Part shown: positions 9,419-17,130 of the stretch, piece after piece
Numbering within the stretch: position 1 is the first letter of the stretch
How the letters are laid out: each line of letters begins with the position of its first letter
Assembly (NCBI RefSeq): GCF_001429545.1
Contig: NZ_LMSP01000001.1
Coordinates: forward strand, 1,057,585 to 1,121,584
Source of the DNA: Paenibacillus sp. Soil787
Lineage (GTDB): Bacteria > Bacillota > Bacilli > Paenibacillales > NBRC-103111
Reading direction: 5' to 3'
DNA length: 64,000 bases
The notes under the pieces: model-generated
What the model was told of the DNA's origin: nothing
Database searches by the model: none
Seen by the model: only the letters and a program-made list of their open reading frames with translations
Position numbers and translations under genes: made by a program

Positions 9419-9784
9419 TCATTTGAAAAGAATATCATCTCTTAAAGGTGCAACATGACTTAGGGCTTCTTTGATATCTGATTCATCTACTTGAAAATGA
9501 GCAAGCGCGTCATGTAGGTGCTTTACAATGGCAGAAAAATGTTCGGGTTGAATATTCATACCCTCATGTGCTTTTGACATGGATGATCCTGAATATTGGT
9601 TAGGACCACCTAATGCGAAGCTAATAAACTTGGTTTGATGCTTCCGTTGTTTCTCCATATCCGTGTTAAGGAAAAACTTTTCGACAGTTTTATCTGCTAG
9701 AACCAGCGTGTAAAAATAATCCACCACCTTGGAGATTACCTCTTCCCCGCCTAATTTATCATAAAGCGTTTCTTGGGTTTGCAA
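9419..9784 (-). CDS. Group I truncated haemoglobin (trHbN-like)
   Basis: A globin of about 121 residues. The signature includes LYDKLGGEE, the helix E segment with HQTKFISFALGGP, and the proximal-histidine region AHEGMNIQPEHF. Group I truncated haemoglobins bind O2 and NO and often detoxify NO to nitrate. The long frame begins at an ATG at 9820, but no ribosome site precedes it. CAGGAGGGG lies just ahead of an in-frame TTG at 9784, giving MQTQETLYDKLGG, the usual family start. The gene shares a bidirectional FNR box with the small ORF at 9958, consistent with a role when oxygen is scarce or nitrogen oxides are present. Confidence 0.9.
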   Translation of the reverse strand: MQTQETLYDKLGGEEVISKVVDYFYTLVLADKTVEKFFLNTDMEKQRKHQTKFISFALGGPNQYSGSSMSKAHEGMNIQPEHFSAIVKHLHDALAHFQVDESDIKEALSHVAPLRDDILFK

Positions 9785-9868
9785 ACTTACATCCCCCTCC
9801 TGCCAATAATTATCAACCATATAATTCGCTTAAGACGAACGTTTTATTCACTGTACGTTATTGACAGG

Positions 9869-9884
9869 TGTAATAAATATCACA
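9869..9884. promoter_or_regulatory. Bidirectional FNR box between the globin gene and orf9958
   Basis: TGTAATAAATATCACA matches 9 of 10 positions, centred at 9876.5. On the plus strand a perfect -10 TATAAT (9906-9911) begins 29.5 bp away. On the minus strand TAAAAC (9841-9846) lies 30.5 bp away. One box is therefore placed to activate both directions. Confidence 0.75.
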
Positions 9885-9957
9885 GCTTCCCGCAATCATC
9901 TTATTTATAATGAACTTAAAATTAATCTAGTGTGAGAACAGGGAGATGATTCTATTT

Positions 9958-10248
9958 ATGAAAAGAGAATTCACCGTTCATTTTAAAGTAATCCACCATG
10001 ATAAAAGTTCCCTTTTAAGGGGCATTATTTTCTTGGAGGAGAATCAAAAGCCAACTTTGAATGATTATGAACAATGTCTTAAGGATTGTGGCCATGACGT
10101 AATTCTAATAGATAAAAAAAACGTAATTTTCAGAGCTTCTAAACCGAATGAACAATATATTATTCACATTTTGGAGGAGGAAAACAACAATATTAGAGAT
10201 ATAATCGTCGAAAGTCTAGTTAGAAATCTGATTCGAAAGTCAATATGA
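9958..10248 (+). CDS. Hypothetical small protein, FNR-box promoter
   Basis: I do not recognise this 96-residue protein. It is soluble, starts MKREFTVHFKVIHHDKSS, alternates beta-like hydrophobic stretches with acidic segments (FLEENQKPTLNDYEQCLKDCG, HILEEENNNIRD) and has two cysteines. No metal motif or membrane helix is seen. GGGAG directly abuts the first ATG at 9946, so the ATG at 9958 is the more likely start. The promoter has a perfect -10 and an FNR box shared with the globin gene. Its stop overlaps a second short ORF by ATGA. The context suggests a job in low-oxygen or nitrosative metabolism, but the function is unknown. Confidence 0.7.
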   Translation: MKREFTVHFKVIHHDKSSLLRGIIFLEENQKPTLNDYEQCLKDCGHDVILIDKKNVIFRASKPNEQYIIHILEEENNNIRDIIVESLVRNLIRKSI

Positions 10249-10379
10249 TTCCTCCAAATGGAATAAATCTTGTCATCATGGTTCCCAAAATGACCATCCC
10301 AATCGTAATCATTCGCTCTTACGATGAGAATGATGATCATGGAAGGGAGAACAAAGTTACCACTGTTAAAAATGAATAG
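10245..10379 (+). CDS. Possible 44-residue small protein overlapping orf9958
   Basis: An ATG at 10245 overlaps the TGA of the preceding gene (ATGA) and opens 44 codons. The product starts MIPPNGINLVIMVPKMTIPIVII and continues with a charged tail (RSYDENDDHGRENK). It could be a short amphipathic or membrane-associated peptide. There is no good ribosome site, so translation would depend on coupling to the upstream gene. An 80-codon antisense frame also spans the area, so chance is a real possibility. Confidence 0.35.
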   Translation: MIPPNGINLVIMVPKMTIPIVIIRSYDENDDHGRENKVTTVKNE

Positions 10380-10411
10380 GCAGAACATGGATAGTCCTAA
10401 ACGCAAATTGA

Positions 10412-11536
10412 TCAGTGTGTCATCAATATCGAATCCGAATATCCCTCTTTATATACCGGATATCCAGTAAATTTAAAATCTTTGCCCAAAGATTGCACGC
10501 TTACATCGGATAGCTCTACAGCGTCGCTCATTTTCTCAATTCCGGTTCCTTCTAGAAACGTCGGCGCATTCCTGCCGCCAATTAATTTGGGGGCCATGTA
10601 AATAATCATTTTATCTACAAGCTTATTTTCAAAAAATGAGGCATTGATTTCGCTGCCGCCTTCAATCAATAGAGAAGAGATCAACTGCTTACCTAGTACT
10701 TGAAGAACCTCGGATGGATTGACCCTGCCGGACTGTTCTGTTACAAATATATGGACACCGGCTGACTCCAGTGTTTTTCTCTTTTCAGGCTCATGAGACT
10801 TTGTCGTAAAAACCCATGTTGGGGCTTGTCCATCGGATACCACCTTTGCTTCAAGAGGCAAACGCAAAGTGGAATCCAGGATCACGCGTATAGGATTCCT
10901 ACCGTTAGGCAATCTTGTTGTAAGCTCTGGATCGTCCTTGATAACGGTGTTGACGCCAACAAGGATCGCGGCGTTCTGATTTCGAAGCATATGGACGTCC
11001 TCGCGCGCTAAATCGGAGGTAATCCATTTGCTATCCGATGAAAAACTTGCAATCTTCCCATCCATCGTGACAGCGGATTTTAGGGTTACAAATGGCGTCT
11101 GCTGGACGATAAATTTATTGAAAACCTCATTCATTTTACGGGATTCTTCTTCACATACACCGACGATGACTTCGATGCCGGCTTCCTGCAGTATGGCGAC
11201 CCCCCTCCCCGATACGACTGGATTAGGATCCAACGCGGCAATGACTACCCGTTTGATACCGGCTTTTACAATTGCCACAGCACAAGGACCGGTTCTACCG
11301 TAATGTGAACAAGGTTCCAGCGTTACGTAGATTGTTGCTCCATGGGTGTGTTCACCGGCCATACGGATCGCATGAATTTCTGCATGGGGTTCACCTGCCT
11401 TCATATGAACCCCAACCCCTACAATACGGTTATCATTCACAATGACAGAGCCAACAAGCGGGTTCGGATCTGTCTGCCCTTTCATAGCCATCGCATTTTG
11501 TAAGGCAAGCCTCATGTAAATTTCGTGATTAGTCAT
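10412..11536 (-). CDS. ribD: Bifunctional diaminohydroxyphosphoribosylaminopyrimidine deaminase / 5-amino-6-(5-phosphoribosylamino)uracil reductase
   Basis: A 374-residue enzyme performing the second and third steps of riboflavin synthesis. The N-terminal deaminase domain (about 1-145) has the zinc motif HAEIHAI and PCSHYGRTGPC. The C-terminal NADPH-dependent reductase domain includes VTMDGKIA, ILVGVNTVIKDDPELTTR and LLIEGGSEINASFF. The start overlaps the ribA stop by eight bases (ATGACTAA), so the two are coupled. RibE and RibH are not in the window; this is a split ribA-ribD pair rather than a full rib operon, and may be a second copy. Confidence 0.94.
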   Translation of the reverse strand: MTNHEIYMRLALQNAMAMKGQTDPNPLVGSVIVNDNRIVGVGVHMKAGEPHAEIHAIRMAGEHTHGATIYVTLEPCSHYGRTGPCAVAIVKAGIKRVVIAALDPNPVVSGRGVAILQEAGIEVIVGVCEEESRKMNEVFNKFIVQQTPFVTLKSAVTMDGKIASFSSDSKWITSDLAREDVHMLRNQNAAILVGVNTVIKDDPELTTRLPNGRNPIRVILDSTLRLPLEAKVVSDGQAPTWVFTTKSHEPEKRKTLESAGVHIFVTEQSGRVNPSEVLQVLGKQLISSLLIEGGSEINASFFENKLVDKMIIYMAPKLIGGRNAPTFLEGTGIEKMSDAVELSDVSVQSLGKDFKFTGYPVYKEGYSDSILMTH

Positions 11537-12296
11537 TATTGCAACAACCTTCGCCTTTGCCTTCGTTCAAGTGTCCGGACCGCTCGATTTTCGTTTTCAA
11601 ATATTTCTCGTTATACTCGGAGACATCCCCCCAAAGCTGCACGCGATCTTCTACATCCAGACCTGCCTTACTAAGTGCATCTAATTTTCTTGGATTGTTT
11701 GTGATCAATGTGACCGGCTTTATACGAAGCGCCTGCAAAACCTTTATCGCATCGCTGTAATCGCGGGAATCATCAACGAAACCAAGCTGGAGATTGGCAT
11801 CCACGGTATCATATCCGTTTTCCTGTAGGATATAGGCGAGTGCTTTGCTGAAGAGCCCGATGCCTCTTCCTTCATGATTGGCCAGATAAAATAACGCGCC
11901 GCTTCCATGCTCGGCAATATGTTTTATCGACTGTTTGAGCTGATATCCGCAGTCACATCGCTTGCTGCCAAAAATATCTCCGGTATGACAGATCGAGTGA
12001 AACCGGATCAAGGCATGATCAGCATTTTCAAAATCCCCATGGACAAGTACACTTGATTGTTGAAATTCAGCTAAATTAGCAGCAGATAATTTGGCGACAA
12101 TACGTTCAAAATCTTCCGTCACTTCGCTGCAATTGAGCCAGCAGTACCAATTAAACTGGGCTGTTTCCCCAAGTAAGTTAACCGGCAGTTTAATGGGGCC
12201 GACAAGATATATGGCTCCTTTGTCCGTTTTGATCAGTTTTATTTTCTCTTGTAAAAGCGAAATCACTTTAGGGTCAAAGCTCTTTAATGCAGGCAT
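11529..12296 (-). CDS. ribA: GTP cyclohydrolase II
   Basis: A 255-residue enzyme that opens GTP to start riboflavin synthesis. The zinc-binding cysteines are in GDIFGSKRCDCGYQLKQ, and the catalytic YLANHEGRGIGLFSKALAY segment is present. In Bacillus this domain is usually fused to DHBP synthase in a protein of about 400 residues; here only the cyclohydrolase half exists, with a short N-terminal extension of different sequence. The start is the ATG at 12296 after AAAGGAG; an earlier ATG (12338) has no ribosome site. No FMN riboswitch is visible in the 450 bp upstream. Confidence 0.9.
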   Translation of the reverse strand: MPALKSFDPKVISLLQEKIKLIKTDKGAIYLVGPIKLPVNLLGETAQFNWYCWLNCSEVTEDFERIVAKLSAANLAEFQQSSVLVHGDFENADHALIRFHSICHTGDIFGSKRCDCGYQLKQSIKHIAEHGSGALFYLANHEGRGIGLFSKALAYILQENGYDTVDANLQLGFVDDSRDYSDAIKVLQALRIKPVTLITNNPRKLDALSKAGLDVEDRVQLWGDVSEYNEKYLKTKIERSGHLNEGKGEGCCNND

Positions 12297-12365
12297 GAGA
12301 AAGTCTCCTTTGTATTGCGGATTAGGCAAATGTTTCATGTTTTAATATGTGCAAAAAAAGCCCTG

Positions 12366-12530
12366 CTATGTAGCTTTCAACATCAAGGGGCCAGATTCCC
12401 AACAACCAACAGATAAATGACCAGCACGCATGCTGAGCGGATCGATGCCGCTCGCAAGAACGGTCACCGGCACAATCGGATGAAGACCGATTATGCACTT
12501 GTTAAATACATTCCGAGGCCGAATGGAAAA
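12366..12530 (-). pseudogene. Remnant of an unidentified coding region
   Basis: The minus strand is open for 55 codons between stops and reads like a hydrophobic protein segment (CIIGLHPIVPVTVLASGIDP) before a TAG at 12366. There is no start codon with a ribosome site and no matching upstream frame. It looks like the remains of a membrane-protein gene, but I cannot name the family. Confidence 0.4.
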
Positions 12531-12546
12531 GCCTTATTCCCCTGCT

Positions 12547-12753
12547 TCACAGCCGGCACCTGTTGAGGCGCTCCGTTTCAGCCTGCTGCAGCTCCCGGAA
12601 ATCAACCGTCCAGCTTACGAAGAGACTTAGTATCGCCAATCCGAACACGTAAGGCAGAATATACGACCAAGTCAACCTTAGCGAAGAGGTCACGAGCGTT
12701 ATGGCCGCGAAATACGAAGACCAAAAAATCGCCCCCGCAATCCCCGGTTCAGC
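12547..12753 (-). pseudogene. C-terminal remnant of an unidentified membrane protein
   Basis: The minus strand is open for about 68 codons. It encodes two hydrophobic helices (AGAIFWSSYFAAITLVTSS and YILPYVFGLAILSLFVSW) followed by a charged tail (DFRELQQAETERLN) and a TGA. This is typical of the C-terminus of a polytopic membrane protein. The rest of the gene is missing and the frame is closed by a TAA immediately upstream. Confidence 0.45.
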
Positions 12754-12756
12754 GCA

Positions 12757-13077
12757 TTAGCAAGCAGCCGGGACATACCTGGCTGCGGCTTTAGAAAAAC
12801 GGACATCTTGTAAGCCATCAGGAGTACCTGCCCGATAGGAAAATTCGCTAAACTTCACATTGCCTACGCCGGTAGCGTTCAACGCAATGCGGAGACTTAG
12901 AAAGTTGCCTAATACATTATGATGGAAGCCGGACATTTCGAAACCGGGGTCCAATTTGGTCCACTGTCCATTCAAGTCACGGAAGTACAAGCTTACCTCA
13001 TGACGATCATTAACAATTCGGAGCGTTACGGATTCTCCGGACAATGGCGTACGTTCACTCGTATTATGACGCGCTTT
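12757..13077 (-). pseudogene. C-terminal fragment of a family 43 glycoside hydrolase
   Basis: The encoded text (TPLSGESVTLRIVNDRHEVSLYF, then GFEMSGFHHNVLGNFLSLRIAL and NVKFSEFSYRA) matches the C-terminal beta-sandwich typical of GH43 beta-xylosidases. The catalytic five-bladed propeller is absent. The frame is closed by a TAA at 13078-13080, so only about 107 of the roughly 500 codons survive. There is no ribosome site at the first possible start (TTG 13044). This is a decayed or truncated gene at the left border of the carbohydrate island. Confidence 0.75.
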
Positions 13078-13133
13078 TTACACGGGAAAATCGTTTGCCT
13101 TTCAAAAATAAGTTTTAGACAATACGATCTTAA

Positions 13134-13189
13134 TAAACAAATGACCAGTCAAAACACGAAAATAAAGTGTTAGACTGGTCATTTGTTTA
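13134..13189. repeat. 17-bp perfect inverted repeat
   Basis: TAAACAAATGACCAGTC (13134-13150) is exactly complementary to GACTGGTCATTTGTTTA (13173-13189), with further AACAC/GTGTT pairing inside. It lies about 90 bp downstream of the lactonase-like gene. It may terminate that operon, although no T-run follows, or it may be a scar of a mobile element. Confidence 0.6.
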
Positions 13190-13281
13190 ATGCACTATTA
13201 TCGTTACACGTTAAACTAACCTGGTTACATTATTAGTTGTTTACATTGAACTAATCCCTACTGTTTCTGCATGCCCTAACT

Positions 13282-14130
13282 CTATAACTCTTTCAGATCC
13301 AATCCGTATATACGAACGGCATTCCCTCCAAAAATAGCATTCCTTTGTAGGGTCGTCAGCGAAGATGGCATCGCCTTATGCGCTATTTCTAAAATCTCAG
13401 TGAAGCCGCCCGCTTGTAAACAAACGGGCCAGTCGCTTCCGAATAAAATTCGTTCCGATCCAAACATATCGTAGATACGCTCGACATAAGGTGCAACATC
13501 GACAGCCTTCCATGGCATTCCACCAGCACCAGTTGCTAGCCCTGACAGCTTGCATACTGTATTCTCAAACTGAGCAATCTGATTCATGCTTTCCACCCAA
13601 GCATCAAACCCATTTCCTGAAATGTCTGGACAAGCAAGATGATCAACGACAACTGTAAGTTTTGGAAGGAGTTCCAGAAGCTTCACGATATTAGGTAGAT
13701 CCATTGGCCCAATAAGGAGATCAATAGGAAAGCCATCCACTGCAAGCAGAGCTAGATTACTGAGTTGCTTCAGATTACATGACCAATCTCCATCTTCAGG
13801 TATTCTTAGGTTTGGACGGATGCCTACAAAGTCTGAGTTTTCTCGAAAACGAAGGTAATGTTCTGAAAAATCGACGCCATTTAGATCAAGCCAACCTACC
13901 ACCCCAAGCACATTTTCCTCTTGTCTACAAATCTCTAGCATAAATTCAGTCTCTTCCATCGTCTGGGCTGCTTGAACCAGAACTGTTCCACTTACACCGC
14001 ACCTCAGCAATTCCGGCTTTAAGTGTTCTGGCATATAATCTTGAAATAAGACAGCTCCTGATTCCGGAGTCAGCCAGTCATAATCCCCACGCGCAAGCTT
14101 CCAATAATGTTGATGTGCATCAATTATCAT
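13282..14130 (-). CDS. Amidohydrolase-2 family sugar lactonase (L-fucono/L-rhamnono-lactonase type)
   Basis: A 282-residue TIM-barrel amidohydrolase of the COG3618 type. It begins MIIDAHQHYW (metal-binding HxH) and has VVDHLACPD and the terminal metal-ligand segment ILFGSDWPV. The family includes L-fuconolactonase and L-rhamnono-gamma-lactonase, which open sugar lactones to aldonic acids in non-phosphorylated sugar breakdown. The start overlaps the stop of the upstream gene by ATGA. It shares a promoter with an aldo/keto reductase that could make the lactone. Pathway assignment is an inference; related enzymes act on other lactones. Confidence 0.8.
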   Translation of the reverse strand: MIIDAHQHYWKLARGDYDWLTPESGAVLFQDYMPEHLKPELLRCGVSGTVLVQAAQTMEETEFMLEICRQEENVLGVVGWLDLNGVDFSEHYLRFRENSDFVGIRPNLRIPEDGDWSCNLKQLSNLALLAVDGFPIDLLIGPMDLPNIVKLLELLPKLTVVVDHLACPDISGNGFDAWVESMNQIAQFENTVCKLSGLATGAGGMPWKAVDVAPYVERIYDMFGSERILFGSDWPVCLQAGGFTEILEIAHKAMPSSLTTLQRNAIFGGNAVRIYGLDLKEL

Positions 14131-16061
14131 TTAACTTCTCGCCCCCGAATGATTGTATGCTTATCAGCGTCCGTCCAAGGCATATCGTATGTTGGGGTTC
14201 GAACATAGCGCTCCATCGCCAGCTTTATCGTGATGCCTGTTCCAGCAGGAACAGATACATAAAGCCATTTATGATCTACTGCGATCTTTTCAATTACATC
14301 ACCTTGGACATTGAGAATTTCCCCATGTAGAAATTGATGCTCCCCGAATACACCAGCTTGAACAATTAAATCTCTATCTGCAAACTGGTTTGTATTAACC
14401 AAGTACAGTGTCACTGATTCCTTTGTCAATTTATCCACCAACGCGGATACGCCGGTTGGAAGCCCTGGTCGTTTGGCATCAGCATCAAAGTATCTAACGC
14501 GTCCATGCTGCAGCCCCCCATGCGATATGTGCATAGGCCCGCCAAGTGTCAGCTGCACTAGTCCTTCGAAATAAAGCGGACACATCTCTTGCCAGATATG
14601 AATGGCCGAGTAAATACCCTCATTATAGTGCTCCGACCAGTTGCGCGGATCTCCTTCAGGTGATCTCATTTTGGCCAGTTGATTACCTATCATCTCATAG
14701 TTGGCGTCTAAGATACGCTCTGGATAATCTGGATTAAGTCCGCGAATAAATTGATACCAAGGTTGCGTATTGCCAATATAATGTTTGGTTTCCCGTCCAG
14801 TTTTAGGGTCTCTCCCAGAAAAAGCAGGTACGATTACTTCATTCCAGTCGTGATCTTTCGGAATGCGTTCGATTCTCTCCAAATCTTCATCCGCCATCGA
14901 CATCGACCACAAGTAGATCGGATATTTCGGCATCGCTTCCTTGTAGTCCGTCCAACCGCTATCAAAATGCTTATTAGGCACTATTATCTTGCCATCCTGC
15001 TCCTTACGAAGCTCCCAATTTCGATCAAGCTGCTCTCTAGCAAGCTGCAACCCCTTCATGTCTCCAGTTAGCAACACTGTATTCATACAGGCATTCGTCA
15101 ATGGCTCAATGATGGTCATGAAGCCATGAGGCCAACGCCAACCATAATAGCCTCCCCACCATTTGCCATCGTTGTACTCACCAATTTGCCCTGTTAAACC
15201 TACATTATCAGGGATAATACCGCCGTTCTGACGTGTTCGCTCCTGCCAAGCATTCAAATAATCAACTACCCAGCTTCGCAAGCTCTCATCGCCAGCATGC
15301 AAGAACGCATGGGTAATCAAACCAGTTGCGTTTAAATTCAGCGGTACGTCACCGCGATTCATTCGCTCATTCATCATGGCGATCAAATTACGATAAACCA
15401 CATCATTCGACCAGGCGCACTTCATGCTTGCAAAGTCTACCCCAGGAATATCTTCATACGGAGCTAAGTAATCGTCCAAAATCCCCCTGTGCGTACTCCA
15501 ATCTTCCTCCGAAACCTCAAACCGAGGACCGCGACTGCCAGTTAGCGGTGATCTGATCAACTTCAGATCCTTATCATAGTTTGGCGCTTCTGCATCATCC
15601 CCCGTATACATCGCTGCGAACTTCTTTGCCCGCTGCCGATCCTTCGGTGTTGCAGGTCCTGCCAGCCCAAGAAAATACAAATACAAGTAACCTTCTCCGT
15701 GATGCATCCAATCATAATAAGCATCAAACTCACGGTGAATTTGTCCGTATTCCGTCCACTGCCACGTTATGCCCTCCCATATTTTGCGGGACATCTCATG
15801 CAGCTCGCTGCTTCCTCCAAGTACATAAAGGAGAGCCAGATTCATAAACCCTTCATAGGGATCATCCGACCCGTCCATACCTGGCCAATGCTCGAACCAA
15901 ATAAGCGTTCCGTCCGGATGCGTATAGCGCTCCACGAACTCTTTGGCAGCCTTGTTTAAGGTTTCAAACAACAGCTGTTCCTGTAAAGCCCACTGCGGGG
16001 GAACGATTCGCTCTGAGGCACGAACGTATGCGAACGGCTCGTGATTATGAGATGAATTCAT
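14127..16061 (-). CDS. Uncharacterised large protein, likely (alpha/alpha)6-fold glycosidase or lyase
   Basis: I do not recognise this 644-residue protein. It has no signal peptide or membrane helix, so it is probably cytoplasmic. It is rich in Trp, Tyr and His in repeated helical hairpins (IWFEHWPGMDGSDDPYEGFMNLA, FDAYYDWMHHGEGYLYL, NDGKWWGGYYGWRWPHGF), as in (alpha/alpha)n toroid carbohydrate enzymes. The last 120 residues look like a beta-sandwich. The start is the ATG at 16061 behind AAGGAG rather than the one eight codons upstream. It sits between an aldo/keto reductase and a lactonase under the GAAC-type promoter, so it probably processes an imported oligosaccharide. Confidence 0.6.
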   Translation of the reverse strand: MNSSHNHEPFAYVRASERIVPPQWALQEQLLFETLNKAAKEFVERYTHPDGTLIWFEHWPGMDGSDDPYEGFMNLALLYVLGGSSELHEMSRKIWEGITWQWTEYGQIHREFDAYYDWMHHGEGYLYLYFLGLAGPATPKDRQRAKKFAAMYTGDDAEAPNYDKDLKLIRSPLTGSRGPRFEVSEEDWSTHRGILDDYLAPYEDIPGVDFASMKCAWSNDVVYRNLIAMMNERMNRGDVPLNLNATGLITHAFLHAGDESLRSWVVDYLNAWQERTRQNGGIIPDNVGLTGQIGEYNDGKWWGGYYGWRWPHGFMTIIEPLTNACMNTVLLTGDMKGLQLAREQLDRNWELRKEQDGKIIVPNKHFDSGWTDYKEAMPKYPIYLWSMSMADEDLERIERIPKDHDWNEVIVPAFSGRDPKTGRETKHYIGNTQPWYQFIRGLNPDYPERILDANYEMIGNQLAKMRSPEGDPRNWSEHYNEGIYSAIHIWQEMCPLYFEGLVQLTLGGPMHISHGGLQHGRVRYFDADAKRPGLPTGVSALVDKLTKESVTLYLVNTNQFADRDLIVQAGVFGEHQFLHGEILNVQGDVIEKIAVDHKWLYVSVPAGTGITIKLAMERYVRTPTYDMPWTDADKHTIIRGREVK

Positions 16062-16094
16062 TGCACATTTCTCCTTCCGATTCATGCCGTTAGA

Positions 16095-16994
16095 TTAATC
16101 AAACAACGCTTGGCCTTGAAATAGCCCATACACTTTGTGCAGTTCTTCAGGCTCCAAGCCTTTTCCGTCACAAAATGACAAATTGGTCCGCAGCGATTGA
16201 AGTGAAGCTGTCCCTGTGAGAGTAATATGAATGTCAGGGTTACTTAAACTGAACCGCATTGCGGGCTCAACCAACCCTTTCGGCTCCGTCTTACGTAAGA
16301 AAGCTAATTGTTCAATTTGCTTTAAAGACTTCATTCGAACATCTTCTTCCAAGAAGTGAGCAGGAGCGTCTGCCAACATGCCTAAACCTAGGACGCTGCC
16401 GTTAATGACACCTATTCCCAGCTTATTAGCAAGCGGCATTACCTCATCTTTAGCAGTATGATCGATGAGCATATATCGCGCGTAAAATTGAATCGCATCG
16501 AATTTCAAAGTTCTCATATAGGTCATCATCAAAGGTAGAACCCTCGTCGACACACCGAGAAAACGGATTTTCCCGTCCTGCCGCAGTTTCTCCAAAGCCG
16601 GTATCGTCTCGTTCATAATGAGCTCGTAAGACTGCGTTTCTACATCATGAATTTGCAATATATCGATATAATCTGTCTCCAGCCTTTGTAGGCTTTCTTC
16701 AACAGAACGAATGGTCGTTTCGTAATCATAGCTCATGTCGAATCGCGTTGCTTTAGATGCTATGACAATTTGATCTCTGAGTCCTTTAAGTGCTTTGCCA
16801 ATGCGTCGCTCCGATTCTCCGCTACCGTATTTAGGCGCAGTATCAATGAAATTGACACCCGAACCGATAGCCTCATGAATCAATCGCTGCACTTCGCCAT
16901 CATCCGTCTTACCGAAATCTCCTGCAAGCGGAGCTCCTCCCAAACCTAATTTGGATACCTTTAAGCCTGTCTTACCAAATGTCGTATACTCCAT
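16095..16994 (-). CDS. Aldo/keto reductase, candidate 6-deoxy-sugar dehydrogenase
   Basis: A 299-residue NAD(P)-dependent oxidoreductase. The catalytic Asp and Tyr are in NFIDTAPKYGSGESE, the Lys in IVIASKATRF and the His in ILQIHDVE. It resembles the L-fucose/L-galactose dehydrogenase branch, which oxidises sugars at C1 to lactones. First gene of an operon with the (alpha/alpha)6-like enzyme and the lactonase. GAGGAG precedes the ATG. The upstream region has three GAAC elements and a TTGTAC/TAGGAT promoter shared with two other units of the island. Confidence 0.8.
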   Translation of the reverse strand: MEYTTFGKTGLKVSKLGLGGAPLAGDFGKTDDGEVQRLIHEAIGSGVNFIDTAPKYGSGESERRIGKALKGLRDQIVIASKATRFDMSYDYETTIRSVEESLQRLETDYIDILQIHDVETQSYELIMNETIPALEKLRQDGKIRFLGVSTRVLPLMMTYMRTLKFDAIQFYARYMLIDHTAKDEVMPLANKLGIGVINGSVLGLGMLADAPAHFLEEDVRMKSLKQIEQLAFLRKTEPKGLVEPAMRFSLSNPDIHITLTGTASLQSLRTNLSFCDGKGLEPEELHKVYGLFQGQALFD

Positions 16995-17037
16995 GTTTCT
17001 CTCCTCTTTCTATATAAGGTTTACTGGTCATAATCTA

Positions 17038-17130
17038 ATCCTATCAGGCCTTAAAACAAGTACAATTTCTTATACCATTGATCAGTTCTATAACTAGCAA
17101 AATAAAAGTTCTTAAATCAGATATCAGTTC
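17038..17130 (-). promoter_or_regulatory. Promoter with three GAAC operator elements, reductase-lactonase operon
   Basis: On the minus strand, GAAC cores lie at 17127-17130, 17108-17111 and 17085-17088 (spacings 19 and 23). Nineteen bases later come -35 TTGTAC (17060-17065), a 16-bp spacer and -10 TAGGAT (17038-17043). The flanks read TTTAAGAACT, TTTAAGAACT and TTATAGAACT. The same layout occurs at 35288-35380 and 37784-37875. Confidence 0.75.

Noticed and set aside
10164..10406. 80-codon minus-strand ORF between orf9958 and ribD
   Set aside because: It lies antisense to orf9958 and the 44-codon ORF, has no ribosome site and no recognisable domain.
12297..12756. FMN riboswitch upstream of ribA
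   Set aside because: The conserved RFN segments could not be found on the minus strand; the region instead reads as coding remnants.
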